Positions 32,703-45,954 are shown, counted from the stretch's first letter. The stretch is DNA of 64,000 nt from Branchiostoma floridae (GCF_000003815.2 NC_049988.1:1457703-1521702), one strand, 5' to 3'. The notes: generated by a model not told the origin, from the sequence alone. A program made the numbers and translations.

Positions 32703-35700
32703 ATGGCGAGAATATTTCAGAGTTTCTGTGTTCTAGTTCTGGTCTTGGTCCTTAATCATGAGGGGCAGACTGCAGGAGCCGATGATTTTACACATCATGA
32801 GACTCTTGACGAGGAGGGTAAGTTTCACCTGTTGAGTGTTTTGATGACGAACAGATCGAGTTCGAAGCCCACGTGCAGACGACAGGGTGGTTCGGCATGG
32901 GTCTGTCCCCGAACGGTGGCATGCCGGGATCCGACATCGTCATCGGCTGGGTAAAAGACGGGACTGCGTACCTAACGGTAAGTACCACAGCGTTAAGCTA
33001 CTAAGTTTGGCATCAATCTGTTCATGCTGAACAACTATATAAGCGTTTCAGTAATGCAGATAATGATCATACGCAAGTGACCTAGGTCTGGCAGTTTCTT
33101 CCAGGGAACATTTGCCGAGTAATCAACATAAGAGCTTTCTAGGCGAAAATACATAATGCTGCATCAAGGAGGTTGAAAAGAGCCTTTTATAACACTTGAG
33201 AGTATTATGTTCTAGGTTTTTTTTTTGGTTTTGTAATTGTCGATTGTTCGAATTTAAGAACAAAATTAATTAATTAAAAAAAATATTTGTCGAATTCTGG
33301 CCAGGACACTGTAGTTCAAATCTGTTATTATGAATAAAAGATGACAATAGAAAGATGCATTATGGGTTTATAAGTGATGAAATGCATTTTAATGGATGAC
33401 CTATATAAAAACAGACATTCTACTCTAAAAAGCAGACAAACAACCCTAAATGACCTACCAAATATCTGGTCAACGTCCTGTAGGCTTATTTGTACACACT
33501 ACACAAAAACCTGCGTCAGCCAGTCCTTCACAGCATGTAAATATACATTAACTACAACGGTCAGTAAACTGTCACAGATTACTGTATGTCAATGATTTAC
33601 TAACAAATCACGGGGTGCTTTCTCACCCATTCACCAGTTAGTGAAATTCATAATTCTATCTTCTAGTGAAAAAAATAGATAGAGGGGCTATATTTTAATA
33701 CTTAACTGGTTAAATGCAGTGTCAATGAATGTTATGTTAACAGTAAAATGATATACCCTAGTACCCCTCTATCCCTTTTTTATCACTAGTCTTTTATTAT
33801 TGCGATAAAGAACTTTTGAATTACCACGTTCTTCGTCCTTTATCTCTTTTGAGAACTTAACAAATATGACAAGTAGTCAAAAAACATTCTGTATTCTATT
33901 CCAGGACCGGTATGCTGACGCTAAGGCAGAACCCTCTGTGGACGAGAGTCAGGACTGGGAGCTAGTGTCTGGGTACGAGAACGGGACTCACACCGTCCTG
34001 AGGTTCAACAGGAAGCTGACGACGTGTGACGAGAATGATCGTGTAATCACTGTGAGTAGGAAATCAGATTTGAAGAAACTAGGGGCGGGTACCGGTACAG
34101 AAAATTCAGGTTCTGGTACGCTCCAGATGCAGAGGACTAGGTCCAGGTCCGGACCTGAACCAGGACCTGATTGTGAGTTGGCAATACTCAATAACAACAT
34201 CTCGATACAAAGGAACCTGTTTTGTGAAGTATACAATATTTCCGTAAACAAGTGCCTCTATTAACTGTAGAAACTTGATAAAATGACTCTCAACTCTACT
34301 CTTCTTCGCTCTTGCTATTTTCTTGGACTAATTGGCCTCAAAACACGTGATGGCCTGTCGCCGGAGTGCGTTTATTTTCTAATCGGTCCGATTTGGCTAA
34401 CATCAGATCTACTGATTTTTTTTTTCAGGTCCGGTTTTTCTAGACTGGTCCGACAAGAAAAAACGATTTGGTACCTGTACACCGTACCGGTAGCACCCCT
34501 AGAAGAAACAGCTTCAAATATATTATGTATCAATAGCAGTATCGTGAGTAGATAACATGTGTAAATACATACATGTGGACTAATGTTTGCCATATCCAGG
34601 AGGACACCTTGCGGGTGATATGGGCGTGGCATGACCAGGATCCTGAAGACGAGTCTGGGGTGAGCGGCCCCTCCTACCATGGGTCCAACAGGGGAGCCAG
34701 AGCCACACGTCTTCTAAGTAGGAAATACCCAGATCAGACAAACTCTGCAGGAACAACCTACACTGTTGATTTCATCATGAACAAAGTAAGGATTCTGTTT
34801 TTGCATGTTCCTCTGATATGTCTGAAATTTATGCAAAGCCCATTAATCACAACCCTATTAATAATGACAACAATGTCTGATGCGATTTCTGTTCTCAATC
34901 CATTCATCAATTGTCAATTCGTCAATAGCAATGCCAAAGACGTAAAAATGACGTCGTCCAAATTCAAAATATGCAACTTAAATTTTTAAAAATGTTTTTA
35001 ACAAACATTTCCAAAAGACATTAAACGTTGACTAAAACTATCACTTCAGTTTTTTTAATGAAAATGTAGTGAAACCGAAATAAGTAATTTTTGTCAAAAT
35101 TGCATTTCAGCAAATGGCTACTATAGCAACCAGAAAAGTATGAAAACGCTTTAAACTTTGTAAACGTATTGCCAAATAATTTTCTGGAAAAGTCACCGAA
35201 TTCGGTGGCTCTAGCGTAAGCCTTCCAGACGTTATTAACATTCGACATTAAATTTGGCGTTGACCTCAAAAGTGACCACCCCCCTCCCTCGCCCCGTCGG
35301 AACATGGTTAACCTCTGGCGGCGGAATGGCGGCTAAGTTGCTTATAGTATCCCCCAAACACACACTTATTTGTTGTTCTAAAGTCCACTTGTTCGTGTCA
35401 ACATTGCCACTAACGTCCATATTCTTAGAGACTTTCAGCAAACTATTGGAGATTACATGGATACATTATATGGAATACCAGCATTTTCGAACGTGTCTAT
35501 TACACTTGACATATTTACAATTTTGTGTTTTCCCAGGTAAATGTTCCTGATTATCAAGACACGACGTACTGGTGCCAGGTGTTTGAGATGCCCAAACTGG
35601 TCGGTAAACACCACGTGATAAAGGTACATTCGTCCTATATTTCAACATGTTGGCAAAGGTGTGTTGTATGGTGTGCTTTAATCGATAACGTCTCATGCCT

Positions 35701-38700
35701 GTATTACTCAGGGTGTGCACTATCAATGAGCATCTTCCAAAATGTAATTTGATCCCCCCCAAAGCGTGTTTTAATGTAGATCATTTATTTATTTACTTTA
35801 TTTGATTATCTATTTATCTATCCATTTATTTATCTATCTATTGATAAGTTCCCCTTTTCACGCCCTCCTGTTTCAGATGAAAGCTTGTGGAATTCTGACA
35901 GGATTGAGTGAGAAATTTTCGGCATCAGCGTGCTTTTCGGACCTGTCGTTATCCTGGGTAATCCGTAATATATCTATCTTACTTTTCATCAATTTATATA
36001 TCTTTCTGACTTTAGGCTGAACCAATCATCCAGCCTGGGAACGAGGGTATGGTTCACCATTTTCTGGTCTACAACTGTAAGAAGAACCCGAACATGACCA
36101 TTTGCCAGAGGAACATCCGGGACATGAGTGTTTTACTCCCAACATGCCTCGCGACTGGGGAGAATGTTATCAGGGAAGCATCCTTGTGGCATGGGCCATC
36201 GGTGGTGGGGTAAGAACCATTTTTCTTTTAAATTTTGTTTCGTAATGAGTGATTCAAGTCACCGATACATATTGTGACGACAGTGACAAGTCTTCAGTAG
36301 CTAGTGCAATTGCAAGCACTTGCTTAAATCAGATCCTGAATACATTCAGTTTACATGGCAACATTGGTAACGAACTAGGCAACCTGTTAACTGCGTTACC
36401 CTTTTTTTGCGCACCCATGCAGGTATATGTTACTTCCTGTTTAACAAATTATGGTCACTTCTATTTCGTTTTCAGAGTATCGTTTACCCAGAGCAGGTTG
36501 GTTACCCCATCGGTGGCGAGGACGACAGTGGCTTTGTGCTGATGGAAATGCACTACGACAACCCTATGTTGGTTTCAGGTCAGAGAGTTTAATAGAATGT
36601 TGTAAATTAATCGCCTCTTGGAAACGTTTCCAGGTCACATTTATCATTTCTCCTTCTATGAATACAACATCTTTGAAGTAACGTAACTGTGACATAAAAA
36701 ACTATCCCCTTGTAGAATGATTACTTGCATCTCTACACTAAAAAGCATGATCTTTGCGACTACTGTTTTTCGTAATATGTGTCACACTAACATTTGAATT
36801 CCATGGCTTAGGCACCCATGACAGTTCAGGCATCAGGCTGATATACACGCCGGAAGTGAGGGAGAACGACATAGGAACCTTGGAGGTGGGAATGTTGGTA
36901 AACAAATACCACTTCATCCCACCGCACGTCAAGGAGTTTACATCGGCGGCATTCTGTAGCTCGCAGTGTATGAACGCGGTCAGTACACACGGAGAACACT
37001 ACGGCTTTTGTCATGAGTTTTGTCATGAGTTTAAGCAATTCGCATACGGCATCTGACACCATTTGCAGTTTTGTTCTAAGAAAATATGTGAACTTTGAGT
37101 TACACGACAGTTCTCGATGTCTAAATAGTACGGACAAATTTACTTTCTTTTTTTCACTTAGAAACACCATGTATTTTATGCTCTATTTGCCCTTACACGT
37201 GAAACTGTCTAACAAAGCGAGGAGAAGTTGTACCTGTACATACGAAGTACTCATTAGACTTTGTATATGTAGTTAAGAATTCATATAACCTTTTGTACTT
37301 AGAACTAATTTATCATCTTGGCCTGTACTTAGCTTATAAGAACATAAAGGCATGCACAACAAATGTCTTCATTATATTCATGAGTGCTTTTCTCTAGTTC
37401 CTGGAGGAGCAGGGACAGCCCATCCACATCATAGGTGCAAGCCTCCATGCTCACTTACTGGGGGTTAAGCTGCACGCCAGGCTGATCCGTGACGGCGTGG
37501 AGACTGACATCGTACGGGACGACAATTACGACTTCGACCTGCAGTACATGATGATGTTGAAGGAGGAACTCACAATATACCCCGTGAGTTGCTCTAAAAT
37601 TGCAAAAAAAAAAAGGAAAGTGATCTCTTTGACATTTTCACAAGAGGTTGCACAAGTAACCTACAAGTGCTGAGCCTTAACATACTCGTGCCGCCTTAGT
37701 TGTTTTCCTTGCACTTCTAGCAAAAGAACCAGTCTTAGTGATTAGAAGAAACGTCATTTTCTCATTTCAGATGTATTAGCTTGTTTTCGTCGCAACAAAC
37801 TGTAAACCCACGACTACTCGTTCACTTTTGTCCTCTATGATTTACCCCCAAGGGAGACATTCTAATTACAGAGTGCGTCTACGATTCGTCACACAAAGAT
37901 TCCATCGTGTATGTAAGTAGACATTTCCGTCTTCACCTCTTTTCTGCTGTTGTTCCTTGCTTGATCAAGGTGGTTACAAGAATCTTGAATCTAACCACCT
38001 TTAAAATGGATAAGCTTTTGCCAAAAAGAAAGATAAACAACAGATTTTAACAACAAATTCCAATACAAAGTTGCCTTAAGTTTCACACAAAGTTGTGGAT
38101 CAACACTATGTAAGCCAACAGTTTATGTTTTTGGTTTGGCTATGGTGGGGAAATTGTGAATATAGATGGCATAAATGTTAAAATGTGAAAATCAGGACCA
38201 TAAGTTGCATATTTGAAAATAACCTACTTGGTGCTAAGAGATGGGGGGAGGGGGCAGATGATCTACGAAAACCTGACCTAGTCTCGTGCTCTCTCGCGAG
38301 ATCGAGACTAGTTCACTCTAAGTGAACAAGATGGACTGTCAGACATCGCAAATTTGGAGGTATGTACCTTGCCTTAAAAAACAGTCACTGTTGGAAGAAA
38401 ATTTGTAGTCACTTTATTCATACTTGGCTGATGAACCTTTTAACGACTTGTGAATCAAGATCATAAAATAGTATTAATCAATTTCAAGTGAGGGCCATAT
38501 ATTATCAATAAGAAACAAAAAGACTTATATGATACTTTATCCATAATGTTTAGTGTTGAACTTTTTTTTTTCTTTTTCAGGGCGGTATCGGTACACCACA
38601 GGAGATGTGTGAGACCTTCTTCTGGTACTACCCGAGGTTCAACCTGAGTAGGTGCGATAGCATGGTAAACGTGATCAACACTGTCAGCTACGCGGGAGTT

Positions 38701-39978
38701 CAAGACTTCAAATTGTACGTATAAAGAATCAGCATTGCTCATCAACACGCTGTAGAGATAAATAGAAAATCATCATAGCTTTGCTTTTGATGCATACTGG
38801 ACGTGTATTTTCTATTGCATTTAACTATGTAGTAGAGTTAACTATTGTGTGTGTTCACTCTCTCAATGTTGTAGTCAACAATTGTTTTTATCTTTTTTCT
38901 CTGCTGCCCTGGTTGGTTTCTGTGCCATGCCTATAAATGCATTACAGAGCTTAAACAAGTTTTCAATGCAATATTGCATCCTTTGTCTATCCGTACGGTT
39001 TTTCAATATATACGTCTAAATGTTTTGCCCATTTTGTGTTTACAGTGACGAAGTTTATGATATCGAAATAACGGCACCTGCACACATGGTCAACATGTCC
39101 TATGAGGAGGTCATGGAGGCCGTGCCCTGGACGAACGAGAACGGGAAGATTTTTTCTGACTACCTGATTAATTCAACCTTCTACTCGACTTGTCAGGGCA
39201 ACCATCTTACTAAAATCGACACTGTAAGATCAACTATCTTTAAGAAATATTGAATATCAATTTATAGTGAACTACATTTTCATTAATAGACGATAACTAA
39301 ATATCACATTTGTTTACTACTTTTGCGTGAATAACTTGCAGTCAAACCTGCCCAAGCGGCCACATCTTCTTAGAGACCACCTGGCCATTATGACCGATTT
39401 TTCTCGGTCCCGAAAATTTCCCCTTTGACGTAAGAATTAAACAACCTCTTTACAGCTACCACCTGGCCAACACGACAGCGACCGCCAAATATTGGGACCG
39501 AATCCCTGCCCGTAGCGACCGTCTTATTTTAAAATCTTGAGGTATCATCGATTTTCAATGATAAGTAGCGCGATTTTGTGCCGAATTCGGCCACAAGACC
39601 AAATCGACCGCTTTTGCCCGGTCCCCAGGGTGGACGTCTTGGACAGGTTTGACTTTACCATTGATTTTATGTATAACGTTACCTTTATGGAATATTTGGT
39701 TTTGTATCTAACATCTTATGAGACCCTACTTGAATTTCTTCTTCGTGATATCAGATTATCCTAACGTCTTTATCTTCTGGAATTGGGAAATACAGAATGC
39801 TTTGATTGGACGGGCCGACCGGTTTCCACGTGGAGTCAGGCGGCCTACAGAAGACATCTGCAGCCGGAGTTCCTCACCAACCTCTGACCCTGTTGGGGGC
39901 TCCACAGCATTACGGCCACGACTCGCTGCAGTTTATGCTTTCATCATTTACCTTTTGTCTCATGTAATTATGGGGTAA
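32703..39978 (+). CDS. MOXD1: DOMON / copper type II ascorbate-dependent monooxygenase (DBH/MOXD1 family)
   Basis: Twelve exons: 32703-32977, 33905-34051, 34600-34785, 35537-35623, 36016-36209, 36476-36578, 36812-36978, 37398-37583, 37853-37912, 38581-38714, 39046-39223 and 39796-39978; about 633 residues, against about 613 for human MOXD1. Order: signal peptide (VLVLVLVLNHEG), DOMON domain (TTGWFGMGLSPNGGMPG), then the PHM-like copper core. Copper ligands visible: KHHVIK (exon 4), VHHFLVYNC (exon 5), HAHLLG (exon 8) and the methionine of PQEMC (exon 10). Family phrases YPEQVGYPIGG and MHYDNP are present. The family hydroxylates small substrates using Cu and ascorbate in the secretory pathway or outside the cell. 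The C-terminus is hydrophobic (VYAFIIYLLSHVIMG), suggesting a membrane or GPI anchor. Exons 1 and 5 each lack one base, breaking the frame near 32835 and 36122. DBH versus MOXD1 orthology is not settled. Confidence 0.93.
34080..34501. mobile_element. Non-autonomous hAT element, copy 2 (in an intron)
   Basis: The ends TAGGGGCGGGTACCGGTAC and GTACCGGTAGCACCCCTA flank 422 bp. A perfect 8-bp duplication, gaagaaac, lies at 34072-34079 and 34502-34509. Same family as 11074-11547. It lies in intron 2 of the monooxygenase gene, opposite in relative orientation to copy 1. Confidence 0.92.
34880..35310. repeat. Dispersed GACGTCA-type element, partial copy 2
   Basis: It shares 'gacgtaaaaatgacgtc', 'ggtggctctagcgtaagcc' and a C-rich end with the right half of 24972-25871. 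It lies in intron 3 of the monooxygenase gene. Confidence 0.6.
39339..39654. mobile_element. Pogo/Tigger-like MITE, copy A (intronic)
   Basis: Left end CAGTCAAACCTGCCCAAG, right end cttggacaggtttgact. The interior phrases 'gccgaattcggc'-like and 'gaccgcttttgcccgg' match copy B at 45955-46407 in reverse. The right terminus is slightly eroded and the TA duplication is not clean. It is in the last intron of the monooxygenase gene. Confidence 0.75.
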
Positions 39979-40073
39979 AAGTAGACCAATTTTGGCTGTG
40001 GACTCCATGTACGTTGGCCGTCAAATGGAAAACTATCAGTCCACGGGTATATTATGAAACAGTGGTCAAAAGA

Positions 40074-40079
40074 AATAAA
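40074..40079 (+). promoter_or_regulatory. Poly(A) signal of the monooxygenase gene
   Basis: AATAAA about 95 bp after the stop codon at 39976-39978, the first such signal downstream. Confidence 0.6.
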
Positions 40080-41030
40080 GAATTTGCAATCTGACATGCA
40101 TCAATGTTGTTATACATAAGTAGTTAAAGAACAGAAGCCACCTAAAGGTAGGTAAAATAGGTACAGATATGAAAAATATAGTACGTAGAGTACAGTACAA
40201 TTGTGTCTAAAGTGGGAAAACCGTGTCGATAATCTGTAAACGCATAGACTTTCTGAATAATAATAATATTGGTACATACAATAAGACTGTAGTCTTGGAG
40301 TGACTTCTGTTCTGCTTGAAAGGAACACTAGCGTATCTAGCTACACGACATTTTGCAAGTTTTCAATAAAAAATTCTTCATTGGCAAAAGGGCAAGTTAA
40401 CAAATTGAAACAATTACGCTCCCCGCCAACTACGTACTAGATTCTATAAACGTCACGGACAGAAAGACTTGACAGAAGGCAAACAGGAAAGAGAAGGAGA
40501 GATAAATCTGATATAATCTATCTCAAGATCTCACTGAATCTATTTAATAAATGACGTGCGTACCTCAATTTAAAAAAAAAAGTAGATACAGCCGATCGGA
40601 ATTAAAGGTAAATATTTACCCGTGACAATACATCATTTTAATGAATCGATGTTTTGCATCAGTTGTTGATGGTTTCCAGTTTGCCATCCTTACAATAAAG
40701 GCTCCTGTGGAAAATATTGTTCACATGGAGTAATGGGAAATCTTTCCCAAATTATGAAGTGAAAAAATATTTGAACGGTTCTTTTAAAGCTCGTGTTCAA
40801 AGAAAAACAACCAGGCATAAAAAAGAAGAAAGAAAAGCTTATTTCTTTTTTAAAAAGGGTATTGAAAAGGAAAACACCTATTTCCAGTTCATAGTAGGGT
40901 CCCCCCTACAAAACATTTTGTTTATACCATGTTTACCATTGTTGTTTCTGTTATATAATTCTAAGTTCAGCAATCACCAAAAAAACGCTCTTCATGCAAA
41001 CAAATGAAACGTGCATTTCTTTGAAATTGA
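40080..41030. other. Intergenic stretch, no gene seen
   Basis: AT-rich DNA between the convergent 3' ends of the monooxygenase and lipocalin genes. A minus-strand AATAAA at 41041-41036 probably ends the lipocalin transcript. The Lys-rich open frame at 40717-41007 has no supporting features. Confidence 0.6.
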
Positions 41031-41175
41031 TTACTTTTATTTTTCCCTTGATCAGAACATTTCACCTGTGGCAACGTTTTATCGGTGTCGTACGGTTTAG
41101 TAAACCGTTGCTGTTAATACATAACATATTATAAACGTATTACGAACTATTTATGACGTACGGCAATTGACGTGA

Positions 41176-44100
41176 TTACAGATCACATTTGTCTTCGTCT
41201 TGCACCGTATCAACCATCTTCGTAGCGTCAATCTTAAAATTATCTAACATTTGCAGGATTTTATCCTTGGTCTCTTCTTCAACTGTGCGTTCGCGTCCGA
41301 GAATCCACAGGAACTCTACCTTGTTGATGACGTAGTAGGAGCAGGAGTACACTACGGTGTAACTGTCGTAGTCTGTGTCCAACACCCAGTACTTACCCCA
41401 GGGTTGCCCTGGTAAATAAAAAAAAATTAGCCATAAATAAGAGGAACCTTTCAAGAGTGCTTATCTGATAATTAAGGGTTAATGACCCGCCCCGTGGTGT
41501 ATATGATGTCATAACGCCTGGTCCTTTGCTATAACCACCGAATAAAACCACCAAGCTTTAACTTTTTGTTCTTGAGATGATTGCATATTTGTTTCCTCAA
41601 CTCTTCCTTTGGATTACATAATTAAGGGTTAATGACCCGGCCCGAGGTGTATATAGTTCGCTCACTCGGTGGATTTATTCGGTGGTTATAGCAAAGGACC
41701 AGAGGACCAGGCGTTATGACACCATATATATACCGAGGAACAGGCGGGTCATTAACCCTATTATCAAACTGACCCATTTAACTGACAAATTCCTTTATAA
41801 AACATGCATCTTTTATTCAGTACATTGGATAAATTTGAACAGTGAATTTGAACAACATAAAACTTGTACGTGAAATGTCTTTCAGTTCCAAGGCTGGAAA
41901 TAATAACAAAGTCGATTCATTATGTTACAAACGGTTGCACGCTCCGTACACTCGCCGAATCTCCAGTTCGTCGGGTTCGTTCGTATCAGGCGGTAAATTT
42001 CTGCCGGCTTTCCTGAGGCATTCCGGGATCCCTGTGCTTCACAGCTCTTGAGAATCTCGTTCACAACGAACTCAGACACGTCTTCCCCGAAGGAAGGTAG
42101 CATTTTGGTCCTCAAGCGCCATGACCGCTACTGGGGTTTACTGGTTCGAAAATGGCGGACCTTGTTGTCGTCTGCGGACCTTTTAACTTGACAGGGCGGG
42201 GGGTGCAAATAATTTTATTTTTCAATTTTCAGTGTAAGTTGTACATGATTTGGAATTGGATTTATTGTTTTAAATATTATAGGTAATTTAAGGTTGTTTT
42301 AAGTCGGAAAATGTTTTCCATGAACAAAGAAATGCGCACTACTGATGTTAATAGAGGGAGCCATCCTCCCTGCCATGGCTGTACTTATTCAGCTATCTTG
42401 GCAGATGGGCTATTCCTGGATATCTTATTCTGATTGGCTAGCGTCCTGTTTGTTTGTCCTTTTGATAGGTTGAAACTTTCAAAAGTCATTAATGCACACG
42501 TGCATTAATGAAAACAATTAATTCACGGCTGTTGATGATTTTCCATCTGTTGCGGCGTCATAACCATCATAAACTGGCCTTCTGATTGGTCCACGTCCCC
42601 TGGCTATATGATAATAAGTTATACAATACAAGCGATCGCGATGATGTCACGGTGACGCAGTGGTAGGCAAAGAACAGGTGCTTGGTAAATATTGAGCTTC
42701 CGTATTAACCAGTAATTTGATCTACTAATTTAAATGTAAATTTACTGACGTCCTCGTAGGCACGAGCCGTCGAATACCCCGGATATAAACAACAACAGTG
42801 ATCGTACAGGAATCCAATAACGCATAGGTCTGATTGTTTGTGCTTTTTGGCCCTGCTACGTGTTTTTCCTTAATTGTTAGTTTACATTGAAGACCACGGC
42901 AAGGTGGGTGCCGGCTCCCCTAGCAACACGTAGCGACCGCTATTGATCCAAAGTTTCCTAAAATTTCCCAACATAGTTCGTTAACTGCATTATATACATA
43001 CAACATTTGTGTCAAAATTATGTTCAAAAATATACGCCTAAATAATATAATCGTCAAAATTTAGCTGTGCTTATAATTCTTTTATCTTAATATCGGTGAG
43101 CTTTTTTTTTAATCCGTATTTCATGAAAATATCTCATGGGTTCGGAGCTCCATTTCCTGTTGAGACTTTTGCAAAATACTCTATACTGTAACTATATACT
43201 GCACATCACATCTGCTCGGAGATAAGAAACTGAACGCATTTCGTGATTCAGTCTACTGTCTATAGGCTGAAATGACGATAAAAAGGAGAACACTATTGAC
43301 AAAGCCATTATAATCGTCGCTGAAACGGTACTCTTATAAAAAACACATAGTGAAACTTACATGAGGAGAACCTGACTTGTAAATGAGCGGGTACGTCGGA
43401 GTTGGGGTCGTCTCGGACCTCACCAATAACTGTATCGATAACGCCACCCTCCCTAAAGGGAAATAAAATAGTGTTGAAACATAATTTTACAAATACATGT
43501 AATATATCTTCTAAAACCCATCGTAGTGTACATATGCATATTACAGTGTTACTGATACTGTGTTACAGTGTTGTAATCACAAATAACAGTATTGTAGTTA
43601 CAACTGTACATGTGACATAGTGGACAATGCCTACGAATGAATGAAACAGTCATGTTATGAATAACCTGGCATTCAGTACATTCTAACGTTGATCGACCAG
43701 AGTTTTTTTCGGGGAAGGAGAAGTGCTCCCCGCTAGGGTAGCTATAGTTGTAGCCTGATTCAGGTGGTAGGTGATTTTGACAAACCTTCTACAGTGTATA
43801 ACTACTATCGGGCACTAAGAAATACCCCGGCGGCTGAAAGCTTCTCCTGCCCAGGAAAAAGTCTGAATATTCCACGGCAGATTGAATCCCAGGTTCCACG
43901 GAAAGTTGATCATAACATTTGGTTGTCTGCAAAACTAACTGTCAAACAAATATCAATTTCCTCACATCTTTTCCCCAAAATATCTAGAATCGGACAAAAA
44001 CTTACTTTAACTGTGTATTGTTGACCCTGACGGTATTGTCGTCCTGTAGTGTGTACTGGGCAGTGCCACATTCCCCGTTCTGAAAACTGTTGGGATATTT

Positions 44101-44630
44101 GGAGATTTCGTACCAACGGCCCATGTACTGCAAGAAAATGGAAAAAAAAATCGGTTATCTGTTAGGTGATTAAAAAGACACATTGAAATAGAAGGAACTT
44201 CTCTGCGACGAGTACTTCATGTTCGTCATTGGTATCAAAGAAAATGTCATATCATTTCTAAACATGGCCTTTTCATTTATATCTTACTTTAATATGGCAG
44301 AATAGTAAGGTATGTACAAGTCTTATATATATATTTTTTTTTCTATTTGGAAAACACGTAGTTAATTCTTCACTAACGTCTGCTTAAATTGCCGACTTGT
44401 AAAAGAACATATCTACAGGCCAGGCGGTACTATCAAGCTCCTTTGTGAAAAATTAAATAAAACCAAACAGCACGTTTTAAGCATATAATAAAAGCCACTT
44501 ACCGGTAGTAGTTGGAAGTTTTCCTTTGTTGTGACGTCTGGACACGGTCCGCCGAACCATGTGATAATCTGTGCTTCAGCCAGAGTTATACAGGCTATGG
44601 TTGTTAGGACGAGGGGAATCATCTTGTCGT
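41176..44630 (-). CDS. APOD: Apolipoprotein D-like lipocalin
   Basis: Four coding exons: 44630-44503 (ATG 44622), 44127-44006, 43452-43361 and 41408-41176, with matching phases (0, 2, 1); 188 residues, the usual ApoD size (189 in human). Order: signal peptide MIPLVLTTIACITLAEA; CPDV; the GxW lipocalin block GRWYEISKYP; CGTAQYTLQDDNTVRVNN; the TDY block LDTDYDSYTVVYSCSYY; the third conserved region WILGRERT; and a C-terminal cysteine (EDKCDL). All three lipocalin signature regions are present, so it should fold as a secreted beta-barrel carrying small hydrophobic ligands. Intron 3 is about 1.95 kb and holds a hairpin element and a possible unrelated exon. No frame damage was seen. Confidence 0.95.
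41475..41759. mobile_element. Hairpin element with AGGGTTAATGACCCG ends
   Basis: The left arm (41475-41549) and right arm (about 41669-41759) are inverted copies with ends AGGGTTAATGACCCG and its complement. The loop contains a second, direct copy of the left end at about 41625-41655, so two related elements may be nested or rearranged. It lies in intron 3 of the lipocalin gene. The target duplication is ambiguous. Confidence 0.7.
41882..42115 (-). other. Candidate short coding exon, unidentified
   Basis: An open frame from ATG at about 42103 reads MLPSFGEDVSEFVVNEILKS, then AEIYRLIRTNPTNWRFGE. The composition looks protein-like, and a CpG-rich segment with 'aaaatggcgga' just upstream resembles a YY1-type promoter. 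It is on the same strand as the lipocalin and inside its intron 3. No convincing donor or partner exon was found. It could be a first exon or a retrocopy remnant. Confidence 0.3.
42486..42511. repeat. Palindrome with 11-bp arms
   Basis: tcattaatgca at 42486-42496 faces its complement at 42501-42511 around cacg. It might be a homeodomain or E-box type site, but no function is shown. Confidence 0.6.
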
Positions 44631-45632
44631 CTGTGGAACATGAGAAACTGTTCAGACATGTAACAGCAATGTTTGCTCTCCATTTTGTGCAGTACCTTGG
44701 CGAAATTCCCCTGCGTCGGACTTTGTCCATTAGAGTGTAGGCTGAAGTACCCACCAATACGTATTATAACACCGATGAAAACCTCAATATAACTAGAAAT
44801 TTAACAACACAATCCACCTACGGGAGTTTCTGTTTTGTACAACACCTGTCCGATTTAGACATCATTTTCGGAGTCATTTTGAACCGAGTCGGCCCCAAGG
44901 TAACTTAAATCCATGGAGTCGACTTAGGGTTCTGTAAACACCTTTTTTTAGGATAATAGAGTACATTTTCCAAGCGTCAAGAAGTGACTCATATCGCTCA
45001 GTGTGGCCAAGTTGCGCCTTTTACTATGTGTTTAGTATAAACACACACGTAGGCGACTCCAAATTGACTAGTATGCTTCACTCAAGGGTCTTACGCCAAT
45101 AACCGAAGTTATTTCGCGTCATCTTAGAAGATTGATATCGATAGTGCAATTTTCAGTTGCCTCAGCCTCAGAAAGCAGCAAATGATATTATTTTTGTTTT
45201 TTTCTGCAAGCATTTTCTGATTTGCACGGTTAGCCATAGTCACCGATCATTGCGGTTCAAAAGAGCTATGGAAATTTCCCCAAATATTGGACCTATAAAT
45301 CTACATTGTCTGTCTTCCCTGTTACGAGCAGTGGAAGAATACATCTTCACTAAGCTTAATATTTGGTTCTATATATCTTTCTCGTAAAACACATTTCAAT
45401 CATGTGACCAAACCTAGCCTAATGCGTTTCGGCTCTCTGTATACTAGAGATGCTTAACCTTTTAAAAACAAAATAACGTTCCGTATGAATGCTCAAATAC
45501 TGAATTGCATTTAGCTTGCGTCTACAAATTAATCTAACCATGCAATAAGGGTTATTCTATAGTCTTTACAAAAGGAACGCAATGTAGTCAATAAGAGGAG
45601 TATTAAAAACATATTTGGAAGATTTCTCTTAC

Positions 45633-45701
45633 CTGATGTGTCTGCTGACGAGGTTTAGGACGTAGCTAGAGTGAAGTGGTCTGCTTTATCTTACTTATAT
45701 A
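45633..45701 (-). promoter_or_regulatory. TATA box and 5' UTR exon of the lipocalin gene
   Basis: On the minus strand TATATAA (45701-45695) lies about 30 bp upstream of a short exon ending CATCAG|gtaaga at 45633. The acceptor ttccacag before 44630 joins it to the ATG exon. The exon start (about 45665-45672) is inferred from TATA spacing. Confidence 0.6.
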
Positions 45702-45954
45702 GCTAAGAATTACGAAACATTGCTGTTATCAGCTTTACATAATCAGATTGTTACGTAACTTGTTCTTTAGTTGTGTAAGGCGATGGGAAGGAACATCTGT
45801 TATATCTATTTACTTTCTTCAAACTGATAGGATATGCATATCCGTATTGACATATTTAAGCACGCGGAGGCACACGTTTGACCCAATTCTCTGAATAATA
45901 CTGCGTGAACTGACCTGAACTGAACTATACTGCGTTTTTATTCATTCAAAACTA

